Source: Dehalococcoidia bacterium
Lineage (GTDB): Bacteria; Chloroflexota; Dehalococcoidia; GIF9; AB-539-J10
Direction: 5' to 3'
Assembly: GCA_030606385.1 (NCBI GenBank)
Contig: JAUWGN010000008.1
Span: 1-12,957, forward strand
DNA: 12,957 nt
Shown here: positions 6,345 to 12,957 of the stretch, piece after piece
Position numbering within the stretch: position 1 is the first letter of the stretch
Layout of the letters: each line of letters begins with the position of its first letter
Position numbers and translations under genes: made by a program
Notes under the pieces: model-generated
Seen by the model: the letters and a program-made list of their open reading frames with translations, nothing else
Told to the model about the DNA's origin: nothing
Databases searched by the model: none

Positions 6345-7292
6345 ATGCTTGCGGTCAAGGAATATGAAGCAATGCTTGAAGCCTATGGCAAGGCAGGTGG
6401 GAACCTGGATGCCCTAAAAAGCAAGGAGGTGGGCAATCTTGTTATCCATAAAAACAAAGTCCTTAGCGTTAAGGAAGCCGATGGGATAAAGGTAGAGACA
6501 GAAGAGACTGAAAGCGGGGTTAATATTTACTTTTTAGTGAAAGAAGGGGCAAAAATCAAATACCCCGTTCATTTATGCTTTGGCGTCTTGCCCGAGGAGG
6601 GATTGCAGGAGATTATATTGAGAGTGGAGGCACAGGATAACAGCGAGGTAAATGTGATTGCTCATTGTATCTTCCCCAACGCTGTCGATGTAATACACAA
6701 GATGGATGCTGCTATAAAAATCGGCGATAATGCCAAATTCAGCTATCACGAAACTCACTATCATGGGGAATTCGGCGGGGTTAAGGTGATTCCAAAGGCA
6801 AGAATCGAGGTAGGCAGGAAAGGGGTCTGGGAGAGCACCTTCTCTCTAATTCAAGGCTGCGTGGGCATGTTAGATTACGATTTCGAGATTTTTGGTGATG
6901 AGAAAAGCATAAACGAGCTTATGGTAAAGGTCTTTGGCAAAAAGGAAGACGATATAAATATAGTAGAAAAAATTCATTTGAACGGCCAAGGAGCCAGGGG
7001 ACTGGCAAAAAGCCGGCTGGTATTAAATGATAACGCCAGAGCAATGGTCAGGGGTGAAACATATGGCAATGCCCCCTTTGCCAGAGGTCATGTTGACTGC
7101 ATTGAAATCGTGAATGGAGACGGAGTGGCAGCAAGAGCAATACCGCTTGTATATGTAAACGACAAACAGGCAAAGGTTACTCATGAGGCTGCTATAGGTA
7201 GTATAGACAAGAAGCAGATGCAAACATTGATGGCAAGAGGGCTAAATGAGGAAGAGGCAGTTGATGTTATTGTAAAGGGTATATTGAGATAA
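6345..7292 (+). CDS. Short SufB-like scaffold protein (SmsB type)
   Basis: A 315-residue protein with only the SufBD beta-helical core, far shorter than SufB (about 470-490 residues). SAFE family features are the basic/aromatic repeats and the C-terminal part VTHEAAIGSIDKKQMQTLMARGLNEEEAVDVIVKGIL, which resembles SufB rather than SufD. Cys252, His280 and Glu281 keep the same spacing (28 residues) as E. coli SufB Cys405, His433 and Glu434, recalled as ligands or essential residues; this suggests an active cluster site. It has three other cysteines (79, 108, 172 approximately). The ATG at 6345 follows AAGGAG by 8 nt. Together with the SufC-like ATPase it likely forms a two-protein B2C2 assembly. 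No cysteine desulfurase is encoded nearby, so the sulfur source is unknown. Confidence 0.88.
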   Translation: MLAVKEYEAMLEAYGKAGGNLDALKSKEVGNLVIHKNKVLSVKEADGIKVETEETESGVNIYFLVKEGAKIKYPVHLCFGVLPEEGLQEIILRVEAQDNSEVNVIAHCIFPNAVDVIHKMDAAIKIGDNAKFSYHETHYHGEFGGVKVIPKARIEVGRKGVWESTFSLIQGCVGMLDYDFEIFGDEKSINELMVKVFGKKEDDINIVEKIHLNGQGARGLAKSRLVLNDNARAMVRGETYGNAPFARGHVDCIEIVNGDGVAARAIPLVYVNDKQAKVTHEAAIGSIDKKQMQTLMARGLNEEEAVDVIVKGILR

Positions 7293-7397
7293 TACCAGCG
7301 TTGCCATTGCAAGCTGAAGGCAAGAGGGGTTCCCTAGAAATTCGCAGAACTTTCAGGCGAAAAACAATCTCACCAGCATAATAAATGATATAAAGGA
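7293..7397. other. Intergenic gap with weak inverted repeats
   Basis: No gene is supportable between the SufB-like gene and the FdhD-like gene. Inverted repeats TTGCC/GGCAA (7301-7305 and 7319-7323) and TTCGC/GCGAA (7341-7345 and 7357-7361) are present but short, and neither is followed by a T-run, so a terminator is not claimed. The gap may hold a promoter for the FdhD-like gene; no clear -35/-10 pair is visible. Confidence 0.4.
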
Positions 7398-7416
7398 TTT
7401 CCATAAATTATGGAAA
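7398..7416. promoter_or_regulatory. Perfect 9+9 bp palindrome across the FdhD-like start codon
   Basis: TTTCCATAA (7398-7406), a single A (7407) and TTATGGAAA (7408-7416) form a perfect dyad; the ATG at 7410-7412 lies in the right arm. In RNA it can fold into an 8-bp stem with a 3-nt loop that would bury the start codon; in DNA it could be a protein-binding site. An AAAGGA at 7392-7397 lies 12 nt before the ATG, farther than ideal. Confidence 0.5.
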
Positions 7417-8102
7417 AAAGAAGTTCGGAAATAGAAATCCTTGCAATTTCCAGAGACGGGGAAGAGAAAAAGAGGGATGCAGTCATCCATGAAGAAACGG
7501 TTGTCGTTAGAATAGACAGAGAGCTTCATAAATTTTGCTGCATTCCAACTGACTTAGAAGAAATGATACTTGGCAATTTGAAATCAAGAGGTATAAGTGT
7601 TTCTCTCTCCACTATCACGAAAATCGCCGACAATGAATTTAAGGTCGACCTTCCGCTTGTGAAACGGACTATAAATAATCCTCAAAAGTGTCAATCCCAC
7701 AAGAATTTAACCCGCAAGGAAGTTTTTAACTCGGTGGAAATGCTTAACCAACATAGTTTCTTATTCAAAAAAACTGGATGTGCACATGTTATTGGGATTT
7801 GCGGAGATGGAAGGGAGATTTTTGTAGAGGACACGAGCAGGCATTGCGCCATAGACAAAGCCATTGGTCTGGCAATCAGAAACGGAATTGATTTATCGAA
7901 TGGCTTTTTAGTCGCTTCCTGTCGACAGACAGTCTCAACAATAAAAAAGGTGATTTTTTGCGGAATACCAATAGTAATAAGCATCGCCGCACCCACAAGC
8001 CTGGCGGTAAAAGAAGCCGATGAATACGGAATAACACTCATAGGATTCGCCAATTCAAAAAGGTTCAATATCTATTCTCACGCTTGGAGGATCAAAATTT
8101 GA
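7410..8102 (+). CDS. FdhD-like sulfurtransferase homologue, CxxC missing
   Basis: A 230-residue protein of the FdhD fold. E. coli FdhD passes sulfur from IscS to the molybdenum cofactor of formate dehydrogenase. Matching segments are CCIPTDLEEMILGNLKSRGIS (43-63, like the family's 'TPxDLEEL'), QHSFLFKKTGCAHVIG (114-129, family LF..TGG.HaA), DTSRHCAIDKAIG (141-153, family DVGRHNAVDK) and SIAAPTSLAVKEADEYGITLIGF (191-213). The CxxC sulfurtransferase motif is absent: the region reads KCQSHK, with only Cys94. Eight cysteines in all. No formate dehydrogenase or molybdenum-cofactor gene is visible. It follows the SMS genes after a 117-nt gap and precedes the permease by 20 nt. It may be a paralogue with another sulfur-related role; activity is uncertain. 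Confidence 0.8.
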   Translation: MEKRSSEIEILAISRDGEEKKRDAVIHEETVVVRIDRELHKFCCIPTDLEEMILGNLKSRGISVSLSTITKIADNEFKVDLPLVKRTINNPQKCQSHKNLTRKEVFNSVEMLNQHSFLFKKTGCAHVIGICGDGREIFVEDTSRHCAIDKAIGLAIRNGIDLSNGFLVASCRQTVSTIKKVIFCGIPIVISIAAPTSLAVKEADEYGITLIGFANSKRFNIYSHAWRIKI

Positions 8103-8122
8103 AAATAACTTGAAGCGGGGAA

Positions 8123-9133
8123 ATGGTTGAGTTCTTCATCGTATTTAAGGATTATCTCATCGAAGTATTGCCCTTCCTGGCGATAGGGTTTTTCCTTAGT
8201 GGCTTGATCCATGAATTTGTTCCCACGGAGTGGGTGGAAAGACATCTCAGTGGGCGGGGGATAAAGCCGCTCCTCTATTCTACCCTCGCCGGGACAGCCC
8301 TTCCTATTTGCTGTATAGGGGCTCTTCCAGTGGCGGTAAGCCTTCACCAGAAGGGAGCAAGGTTAGGACCAGTTTTAGCTTTCTTAGTAGCAACGCCAGC
8401 TACCTCCATAAGCGCCCTTTTGGTTTGTTATGCCCTGCTAGGGATAAAGTTCACCGTATTCATATTCCTTGCCGTGATCTTGATGGGGCTCCTTATGGGC
8501 GCCATCGGCAACCTCATCAAGTTTGAACCTAAAAGCACGTTAGGCTCTCCTCAAGACGTAGAGCTTGCTAAGGACCCTGTTTGTGGCATGGACGTGAATA
8601 CAGAAAAGGGATTAACAACGGAGTATGAAGGTAAGAGCTATTACTTCTGCTCCCCGCATTGCCAGGCAGCCTTTGAACAGGAAGCTGATAGATATGCCAT
8701 TGAAGGTAAAGCTGCGAGGAACATCAAAAGGAGATTAGCTTCTGCTTTGAGGTTTGGCTTTGTGGATATGGTCAAGGAGATTGGGCCCGAGCTACTTTTG
8801 GGACTGGCTCTGGCGGCGCTGGTGGCAGCAATTGCCCCCATAGGGAAATTTGTAGGAGGTTATCTTGGCGGCGGATTAGGGTATCTATTCAGTCTTGTCC
8901 TTGGACTTTCGATGTATATTTGCTCCACAGCTAGCGTTCCCTTGGTTCATGCCTTTGTATCACAGGGGATGAACATCGGTGCTGGAATGGTGCTACTTCT
9001 AGTGGGTCCGATTACCAGTTGGGGAACCATCCTAGTTTTAAGGAAGGAATTCGGTGCTAAGACCCTGCTTGCTTATTTGGCAGTCGTCAGTGTAATGGCT
9101 TTGGCTCTGGGCTGGTGCTTTTCAATGATATAG
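8123..9133 (+). CDS. ArsP/DUF318-type permease with internal YHS domain
   Basis: An integral membrane protein of 336 residues. Two similar halves, each with several hydrophobic segments, are typical of the DUF318 permease family (SO_0444/ArsP type), reported to export metals or organoarsenicals. The first half carries Cys63-Cys64 in LPICCIGALP and the TPATSISALL segment; the second half has MYICSTASVPL (Cys267) and LVGPITSWGTI. Between them, residues 150-192, lies a YHS/TRASH-like metal-binding domain: DPVCGMDV (Cys154), EYEGKSYYFCSPHC (Cys176, Cys180). In permeases of this kind the insert is presumably cytosolic and sensory or delivery. The ATG at 8123 has GGGG directly upstream. Substrate is unknown; copper, zinc or arsenic species are candidates. 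The ArsA-type ATPase that follows makes arsenic or metalloid export a reasonable hypothesis. Confidence 0.85.
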   Translation: MVEFFIVFKDYLIEVLPFLAIGFFLSGLIHEFVPTEWVERHLSGRGIKPLLYSTLAGTALPICCIGALPVAVSLHQKGARLGPVLAFLVATPATSISALLVCYALLGIKFTVFIFLAVILMGLLMGAIGNLIKFEPKSTLGSPQDVELAKDPVCGMDVNTEKGLTTEYEGKSYYFCSPHCQAAFEQEADRYAIEGKAARNIKRRLASALRFGFVDMVKEIGPELLLGLALAALVAAIAPIGKFVGGYLGGGLGYLFSLVLGLSMYICSTASVPLVHAFVSQGMNIGAGMVLLLVGPITSWGTILVLRKEFGAKTLLAYLAVVSVMALALGWCFSMI

Positions 9134-9286
9134 GCACAAAGATTTGTTAGGGTGGAAGATAGGATAAAACTTCATAATCGCCAACAAACATTTCGAAACA
9201 GTAGCCAAAGACTACGCCAGCAGCAGTTGCACGTAAGTAGCCGGACGGTGGAACTATTGGCAAGGCTAAGCCCATTCAGATAATGT

Positions 9287-9332
9287 GAGCAAGCATCAAC
9301 AGTTGCTCGCCCTGTTTGAAGAAGCTTATAAT
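9287..9332 (+). promoter_or_regulatory. Putative leaderless promoter with dyad at -35
   Basis: A perfect TATAAT (9327-9332) lies 7 nt before the ArsA ATG (9340), with TTGCTC (9303-9308) 18 nt upstream. Transcription would begin at about 9339-9341, so the mRNA would have almost no 5' leader. The inverted repeat GAGCAA/TTGCTC (9287-9292 and 9303-9308, 10-nt loop) overlaps the -35, as for an operator. The preceding stretch, 9134-9286, shows no supportable gene. Confidence 0.45.
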
Positions 9333-9339
9333 AAGCGAG

Positions 9340-10518
9340 ATGAGAATCATCCTGTATACCGGCAAAGGAGGGGTAGGCAAGACCACTGTAGCTGCAGCAA
9401 CGGCGCTGAGAGCCGCAGAGTTGGGTTACAAAACTGTAGTTCTTAGCACCGACCCTGCCCACAGCCTCTCTGATTCCTTCGACATCACCCTTGGTAATGA
9501 GCCACAGCTTATCGCCTCCAATTTATGGGCGCAGGAAACCAATATGTCACAAACTTTGAGAACTTACTGGGATACTGTCCAGGAATGGATAACAGCTTTG
9601 CTAGCCTGGCGTGGCATAGACGAGGTTGTTGCCGATGACATAGCTGTCCTGCCTGGTATGGAAGAACTAGCTAATTTGCTTTACATCGCCCATTACCACG
9701 ACGATAATAAATATGATGTTGCCATCGTAGATTGTGCCCCAACTGGGGAGACTTTGCGTTTGCTTAGTTTCCCCGAAATATTGCGGTGGTGGATGCACAG
9801 GATATTCCCAAAGGGACGAGCCATTGCCGGCATGGTACGACCTCTAGTTAAATTCACTTCCGCTATACCTATGCCGAGCGATGAGGTATTTGATTCCGCA
9901 GAACACCTGTTTAGCGAGCTTGATAGGGTACAGAATTTGCTTAGCGACCCTGAAAAATCCTCGATGCGCCTGGTGGTCAATCCTGAGAAAATGGTGATTA
10001 AGGAAGCACAGCGCACATTCACCTACCTTAACCTTTATGGCTACCCCACGGACCTCGTTATTTGCAATCGCTTCATTTCTGAAGAAGTAAAAGACCCTTA
10101 TTTTGATTATTGGAAGAAGAGCCAGAAGGAATACTATACTTTAATCGAGGAGTGCTTTGCTCCGCTGCCTGTTCTGAGCCTACCCTTGTTTCAGCAAGAG
10201 GTGGTAGGAATACCAATGCTCCAAGCTGTAGGGAAGACCCTTTATCAGGATAATGACCCTGCTAAGTTATTCTTCCATGGCCAGATTCAAAGCATCAAGC
10301 GCGAAGATAATAGCTATATACTTAGCCTGGCTTTGCCGTTCATCGCCAAAGGGGATATCAACTTAGCCAGAAACGATGATGAACTTACCATCCAGGTAGC
10401 ATCATTCCGAAGAAACATAATTTTGCCCAATATCTTGAGAGGTTTATCTGTAGACACGGCCAGGTTTGAAGATGAGAGGTTGAAAATCAGCTTCCAAGCA
10501 AGTGATAAATCTAGATGA
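9340..10518 (+). CDS. ArsA/Get3-type ATPase with HSP20-like domain
   Basis: A single-domain ATPase of the ArsA/Get3 family (SIMIBI class), which energises arsenite efflux in ArsA or delivers membrane proteins in Get3. The deviant Walker A GKGGVGKTT (8-16), switch I LSTDPAHSLSDSF, and switch II DCAPTGETLRLLSFPE are intact. Residues from about 310 to the end (LSLALPFIAKGDINLARNDDELTIQV...) resemble the ArsA HSP20-like C-terminal domain. The arsenite-binding cysteine triad of ArsA and the Cys-x-x-Cys of Get3 are not visible. The ATG at 9340 gives the normal start MRIILYTGKGG; an in-frame TTG at 9316 would add eight residues and was rejected. As a single-domain protein it should act as a homodimer. 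Its placement after the permease suggests a partner, without proof. Confidence 0.88.
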   Translation: MRIILYTGKGGVGKTTVAAATALRAAELGYKTVVLSTDPAHSLSDSFDITLGNEPQLIASNLWAQETNMSQTLRTYWDTVQEWITALLAWRGIDEVVADDIAVLPGMEELANLLYIAHYHDDNKYDVAIVDCAPTGETLRLLSFPEILRWWMHRIFPKGRAIAGMVRPLVKFTSAIPMPSDEVFDSAEHLFSELDRVQNLLSDPEKSSMRLVVNPEKMVIKEAQRTFTYLNLYGYPTDLVICNRFISEEVKDPYFDYWKKSQKEYYTLIEECFAPLPVLSLPLFQQEVVGIPMLQAVGKTLYQDNDPAKLFFHGQIQSIKREDNSYILSLALPFIAKGDINLARNDDELTIQVASFRRNIILPNILRGLSVDTARFEDERLKISFQASDKSR

Positions 10519-10532
10519 ACAAAGGAGGTAGA

Positions 10533-10757
10533 ATGGCAGAGAGGATTTTTGAGATTGAACACGAGCCTGGGAAGGGATTTGTGGTGAGGATTAACACAGC
10601 GGGGATTCCGCTATTCTCCGAAGAGGTGCAGAGCCACCTTCGAACTGCTCGCAAAGAGAGGTTGTTAGCTCTGCGCAGCTTAATCGATGCTGCCATTGAG
10701 CAGGCAGAAAAGCCCCGAAAGAAAGAAACAAAGAGAAAGAATATTAAAGTAGAATAA
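10533..10757 (+). CDS. Small charged protein of unknown function between ArsA-type and EF-G-like genes
   Basis: A 74-residue protein that I do not recognise. The ATG at 10533 is preceded by a strong AAAGGAGG (10521-10528) with a short 4-nt spacer; an upstream ATG at 10515 lacks a site. Residues 1-30 (FEIEHEPGKGFVVRINTAGIPLF) suggest beta-strands; 30-60 look helical (SHLRTARKERLLALRSLIDAAIEQ), and the C-terminal 20 are almost all Lys/Arg/Glu (KPRKKETKRKN). The basic tail could bind RNA, DNA or membrane. It starts 14 nt after the ArsA-type stop, and its stop codon TAA overlaps the next start in TAATG. Such tight coupling suggests the three proteins are made together. Confidence 0.8.
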   Translation: MAERIFEIEHEPGKGFVVRINTAGIPLFSEEVQSHLRTARKERLLALRSLIDAAIEQAEKPRKKETKRKNIKVE

Positions 10758-12826
10758 TGGCTACCCAATACGGACCAGACAAAATCCGTAATGTGATATT
10801 GCTATCCCATTACGACGTGGGCAAGACCACACTTGCTGAATCAATGCTATTTACTTCGGGAACCATTAAGCGTTTAGGCAACGTTCAGTCCGGGACTACT
10901 ACCTCTGACTATGATCCCCTTGAAATAGAGCGACAGATGAGCGTGAATCTATCGCTGCTTCCCCAAGTATGGAAGGAAACGAAAATAAATCTCATTGACA
11001 CTCCAGGCTACGCTGATTTTACCAGTGAAATGAAGTCTGGTTTGCGCGTTAGCGAAGGGGCGATTGTCCTGGTTTGCGCCGCTTCGGGAGTAGAGGTGGG
11101 AACAGAACAAGTTTGGGATTACGTGGAAGAAGCAAACTTACCTCGCCTGCTGTTCATCAACAGGATGGACAAAGAGAATGCCAATTTCTTCAACACTCTA
11201 GAACAAGTTCAGGCTAAGTTGGGGGCAAAATGCCTGCCTGCTACACTCCCTATAGGCTCACAGAGCGATTTTAAAGGTTTCGTAGACCTGCTGACCATGA
11301 AAGGCTACGCCGGAGCCGATCTAAAGGAAACCGATGTTCCTTCTTCACTTTCAGAACAAGCCACTTCCTACCGTGAGAAGTTAGTAGAGGCAGCTGTTGA
11401 AGTCGATGATGAACTCCTAACCAAGTATTTAGAGGGAGAGGAAATAAGCAACGACGAGATTCTCCTGGCTATAAAGAAGGCAACAATTTCGGGGAAATTG
11501 GTCCCTGTTTTCGCCGGCTCGGCATTACATAGCATCGGTACAAAGGCACTCCTTGACGCCATTTGCGACTTCTTCCCTTCGCCTGAAGAACACGGCGCCA
11601 TCACCGCGGTAAACCCAACAACCAAGGAAAAAGAAGAACTTAAACCAGCTATAGGGGAACCTCTAAGCAGCCTTGTGTTTAAAACCACCGCTGACCCATA
11701 TGTAGGCAAGCTTAACTATTTTCGAGTTTACTCAGGATTATTACTAGGCAATTCGCAAGTTTGGAATGCCAGCAAGAAGGGCATGGAACGTATTGGCCAG
11801 TTGTTCACCTTAAGAGGTAAGAATCAAGAACCAGTTCCTCAGCTAGCAGCTGGAGATATCGGGGTGTTGGCCAGGCTGAGCTTGACTACCACTGGAGATA
11901 CCCTCTGCTCTCCAGAACATCACCTGATACTGGATGGCATCGAGTTCCCTCAAGCGAATTTAACCATGGCCGTCCAACCTCAAACTAAAGCTGACCTGGA
12001 TAAAATGAGCACAATCTTGCCCAGGATTTGTGAAGAGGACCCCGCTCTCCAAATGCACAGAGAACAGGACACTAATGAACTCCTAATCTCAGGAATTGGC
12101 GATGCCCATTTAGAGATGGTTAAAGAGAAAGCACATCGCAAATTCGGTGTGAAGTTAAATTTAACCTCGCCGAAGGTTCCCTACAAGGAAACCATCACTG
12201 TGGCAACCGAGGCAGAATACAAGCATAGGAAGCAAACAGGAGGACATGGGCAATATGGACATGTCCTCCTGAAGCTCGAGCCTTTACCTCGAGGCACCGG
12301 CTTTGAGTTCACCAAGAAAATTGTTGGCGGAGCAATACCCAAGAATTACATCCCCGCGGTGGAGAAAGGAGTCAATGAAGCGAAGCAGCAAGGCATCTTA
12401 GCCGGCTACCCGGTAATTGATGCCAAGGTCACACTTTACGACGGTAGCTTCCACCCTGTAGATTCATCAGATATCTGCTTTAAGATCGCCGGAGCGCAAG
12501 CCTTGAAAAATGGACTATCTGAGGGGCAACCAATATTGCTTGAGCCAATAATGAACTTAACGGTAACCGCTCCAGAGGAATTCACTGGCGACCTCACCGG
12601 CGACCTTAACTCAAGGAGAGGACGCGTACTTGGGATAGAGCCAGAAGTCAAAAATAACACTATCCAGGCCCAAGCGCCTTACTCAGAATTGCTGGATTAC
12701 GCTATAGTCTTAAGGTCAATAACCCAGGGTCGTGGCAGCTTCACCATGAAATTCAGCCACTACGAAGAAGTGCCACCCCACCTCACCCAAAAAGTCATTG
12801 CCCAAAGGAAGCAAGAAAAGGAATAA
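10757..12826 (+). CDS. Elongation factor G-like GTPase
   Basis: A 689-residue EF-G homologue with all domains in order: GTPase (to about 290), domain II, III, and domain IV with GGHGQYGHVLLKLEPLP and DGSFHPVDSSD, and the final domain V. The subfamily differs from the canonical translocase. G1 is SHYDVGKT (residues 17-24), with serine for the first glycine; G3 is DTPGYADF (81-88), with tyrosine where EF-G and EF-Tu have the catalytic histidine (DTPGHVDF); G4 is NRMD (135-138). The tyrosine is, as I recall, usual in the EF-G-II/FusA2-like group, whose role is not settled. The ATG overlaps the preceding stop. Ribosome binding is likely; canonical translocation is not assured. The ordinary fusA gene is presumably elsewhere. 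Confidence 0.9.
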   Translation: MATQYGPDKIRNVILLSHYDVGKTTLAESMLFTSGTIKRLGNVQSGTTTSDYDPLEIERQMSVNLSLLPQVWKETKINLIDTPGYADFTSEMKSGLRVSEGAIVLVCAASGVEVGTEQVWDYVEEANLPRLLFINRMDKENANFFNTLEQVQAKLGAKCLPATLPIGSQSDFKGFVDLLTMKGYAGADLKETDVPSSLSEQATSYREKLVEAAVEVDDELLTKYLEGEEISNDEILLAIKKATISGKLVPVFAGSALHSIGTKALLDAICDFFPSPEEHGAITAVNPTTKEKEELKPAIGEPLSSLVFKTTADPYVGKLNYFRVYSGLLLGNSQVWNASKKGMERIGQLFTLRGKNQEPVPQLAAGDIGVLARLSLTTTGDTLCSPEHHLILDGIEFPQANLTMAVQPQTKADLDKMSTILPRICEEDPALQMHREQDTNELLISGIGDAHLEMVKEKAHRKFGVKLNLTSPKVPYKETITVATEAEYKHRKQTGGHGQYGHVLLKLEPLPRGTGFEFTKKIVGGAIPKNYIPAVEKGVNEAKQQGILAGYPVIDAKVTLYDGSFHPVDSSDICFKIAGAQALKNGLSEGQPILLEPIMNLTVTAPEEFTGDLTGDLNSRRGRVLGIEPEVKNNTIQAQAPYSELLDYAIVLRSITQGRGSFTMKFSHYEEVPPHLTQKVIAQRKQEKE

Positions 12827-12846
12827 ATTCCAAGCCTGGTAATTTA

Positions 12847-12957
12847 TTATCCTGCCAGCAATTCCTTCAGCTTAGTGGTAAGGGCAGGCACAACATCCTC
12901 AAACTTGCCCACCACCCCAAAGTGAGCTTGCTTGAATATGTTCGCCTCAGGGTCCTT
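12847..12957 (-). CDS. etfA: Electron transfer flavoprotein alpha subunit, C-terminal end only
   Basis: The last 36 codons of a minus-strand gene that enters from the right edge, ending at TAA 12847-12849. The residues KDPEANIFKQAHFGVVGKF, then EDVVPALTTKLKELL, match the C-terminus of EtfA/FixB proteins, whose FAD-binding domain ends with this D-P-x-A-x-I-F...DYGIVGD pattern followed by VVPAL. EtfA works with EtfB to carry electrons from dehydrogenases to a quinone or other acceptor. It converges with the EF-G-like gene; the 20-nt gap between them has no clear terminator. Identification rests on a short end but is distinctive. Confidence 0.8.
   Translation of the reverse strand, partial: KDPEANIFKQAHFGVVGKFEDVVPALTTKLKELLAG

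Noticed and set aside
7341..7361. TTCGC/GCGAA inverted repeat as a terminator of smsB
   Set aside because: Five-base arms, an 11-nt loop and no T-run.
9316..9339. TTG start extending the ArsA-type protein
   Set aside because: The ATG at 9340 gives the normal family N-terminus and directly follows a TATAAT.
9172..9462. Minus-strand open frame across the gap and the ArsA-type 5' end
   Set aside because: No ribosome binding site, Cys/Trp-rich unstructured sequence, and overlap with a clear gene on the other strand.

Overview
The window looks like chromosomal DNA of an anaerobic bacterium, possibly Chloroflexota (Dehalococcoidia-like). This placement is an inference: it rests on the ATP-only SufC/SufB-like (SMS-type) pair, a divergent plsY between gatC and gatA, an ArsA-type ATPase and an EtfA tail. 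No taxonomic marker such as rRNA is present. Genes are densely packed with short or overlapping junctions. No rRNA, tRNA, CRISPR array, insertion sequence or integrase was seen.

Left part, minus strand (1-4139). The order of transcription is gatC, plsY, gatA, then separately a DGQHR-domain gene with its own promoter, then a block of stem-loops, then a small DUF6504-like gene and the first codons of a possible HTH regulator that leaves the window. gatC and gatA are two of the three subunits of the amidotransferase that makes Gln-tRNA(Gln)/Asn-tRNA(Asn); gatB is not here. plsY lies between them and is divergent at two of its three motifs. The DGQHR protein is related to DndB-type proteins but has no Dnd or other defence partner beside it.

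Middle part, plus strand (4199-7292). A divergent intergenic region separates gatC from an Rrf2-family regulator. It carries a strong IscR type 1-like operator just before the regulator's start codon. Then follow an Nfu-type (NifU C-terminal) protein, an FmdB zinc ribbon, CutA, and a SufC-like ATPase with a short SufB-like partner. The last two match the minimal SUF-like (SMS) Fe-S assembly system; no cysteine desulfurase, SufU/IscU scaffold or SufD is present. The regulator has only two of the three usual cluster-ligand cysteines.

Right part, plus strand (7393-12826). A divergent FdhD-like protein without the CxxC motif starts inside a perfect 9+9 bp palindrome. It is followed by a DUF318/ArsP-type permease with a YHS metal-binding domain inserted between its two halves, an ArsA/Get3-type ATPase with a C-terminal HSP20-like domain that may be translated from a leaderless mRNA, a small unrecognised charged protein, and an EF-G-like GTPase with altered G1 and G3 residues. 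The last 111 bases encode, on the minus strand, the end of an electron transfer flavoprotein alpha subunit.

Read as a whole, the middle and right parts bring together Fe-S assembly, thiol or metal handling (FmdB, CutA, YHS permease, ArsA) and a sulfurtransferase-like protein. A joint role in metal/sulfur homeostasis is an inference from gene order only.
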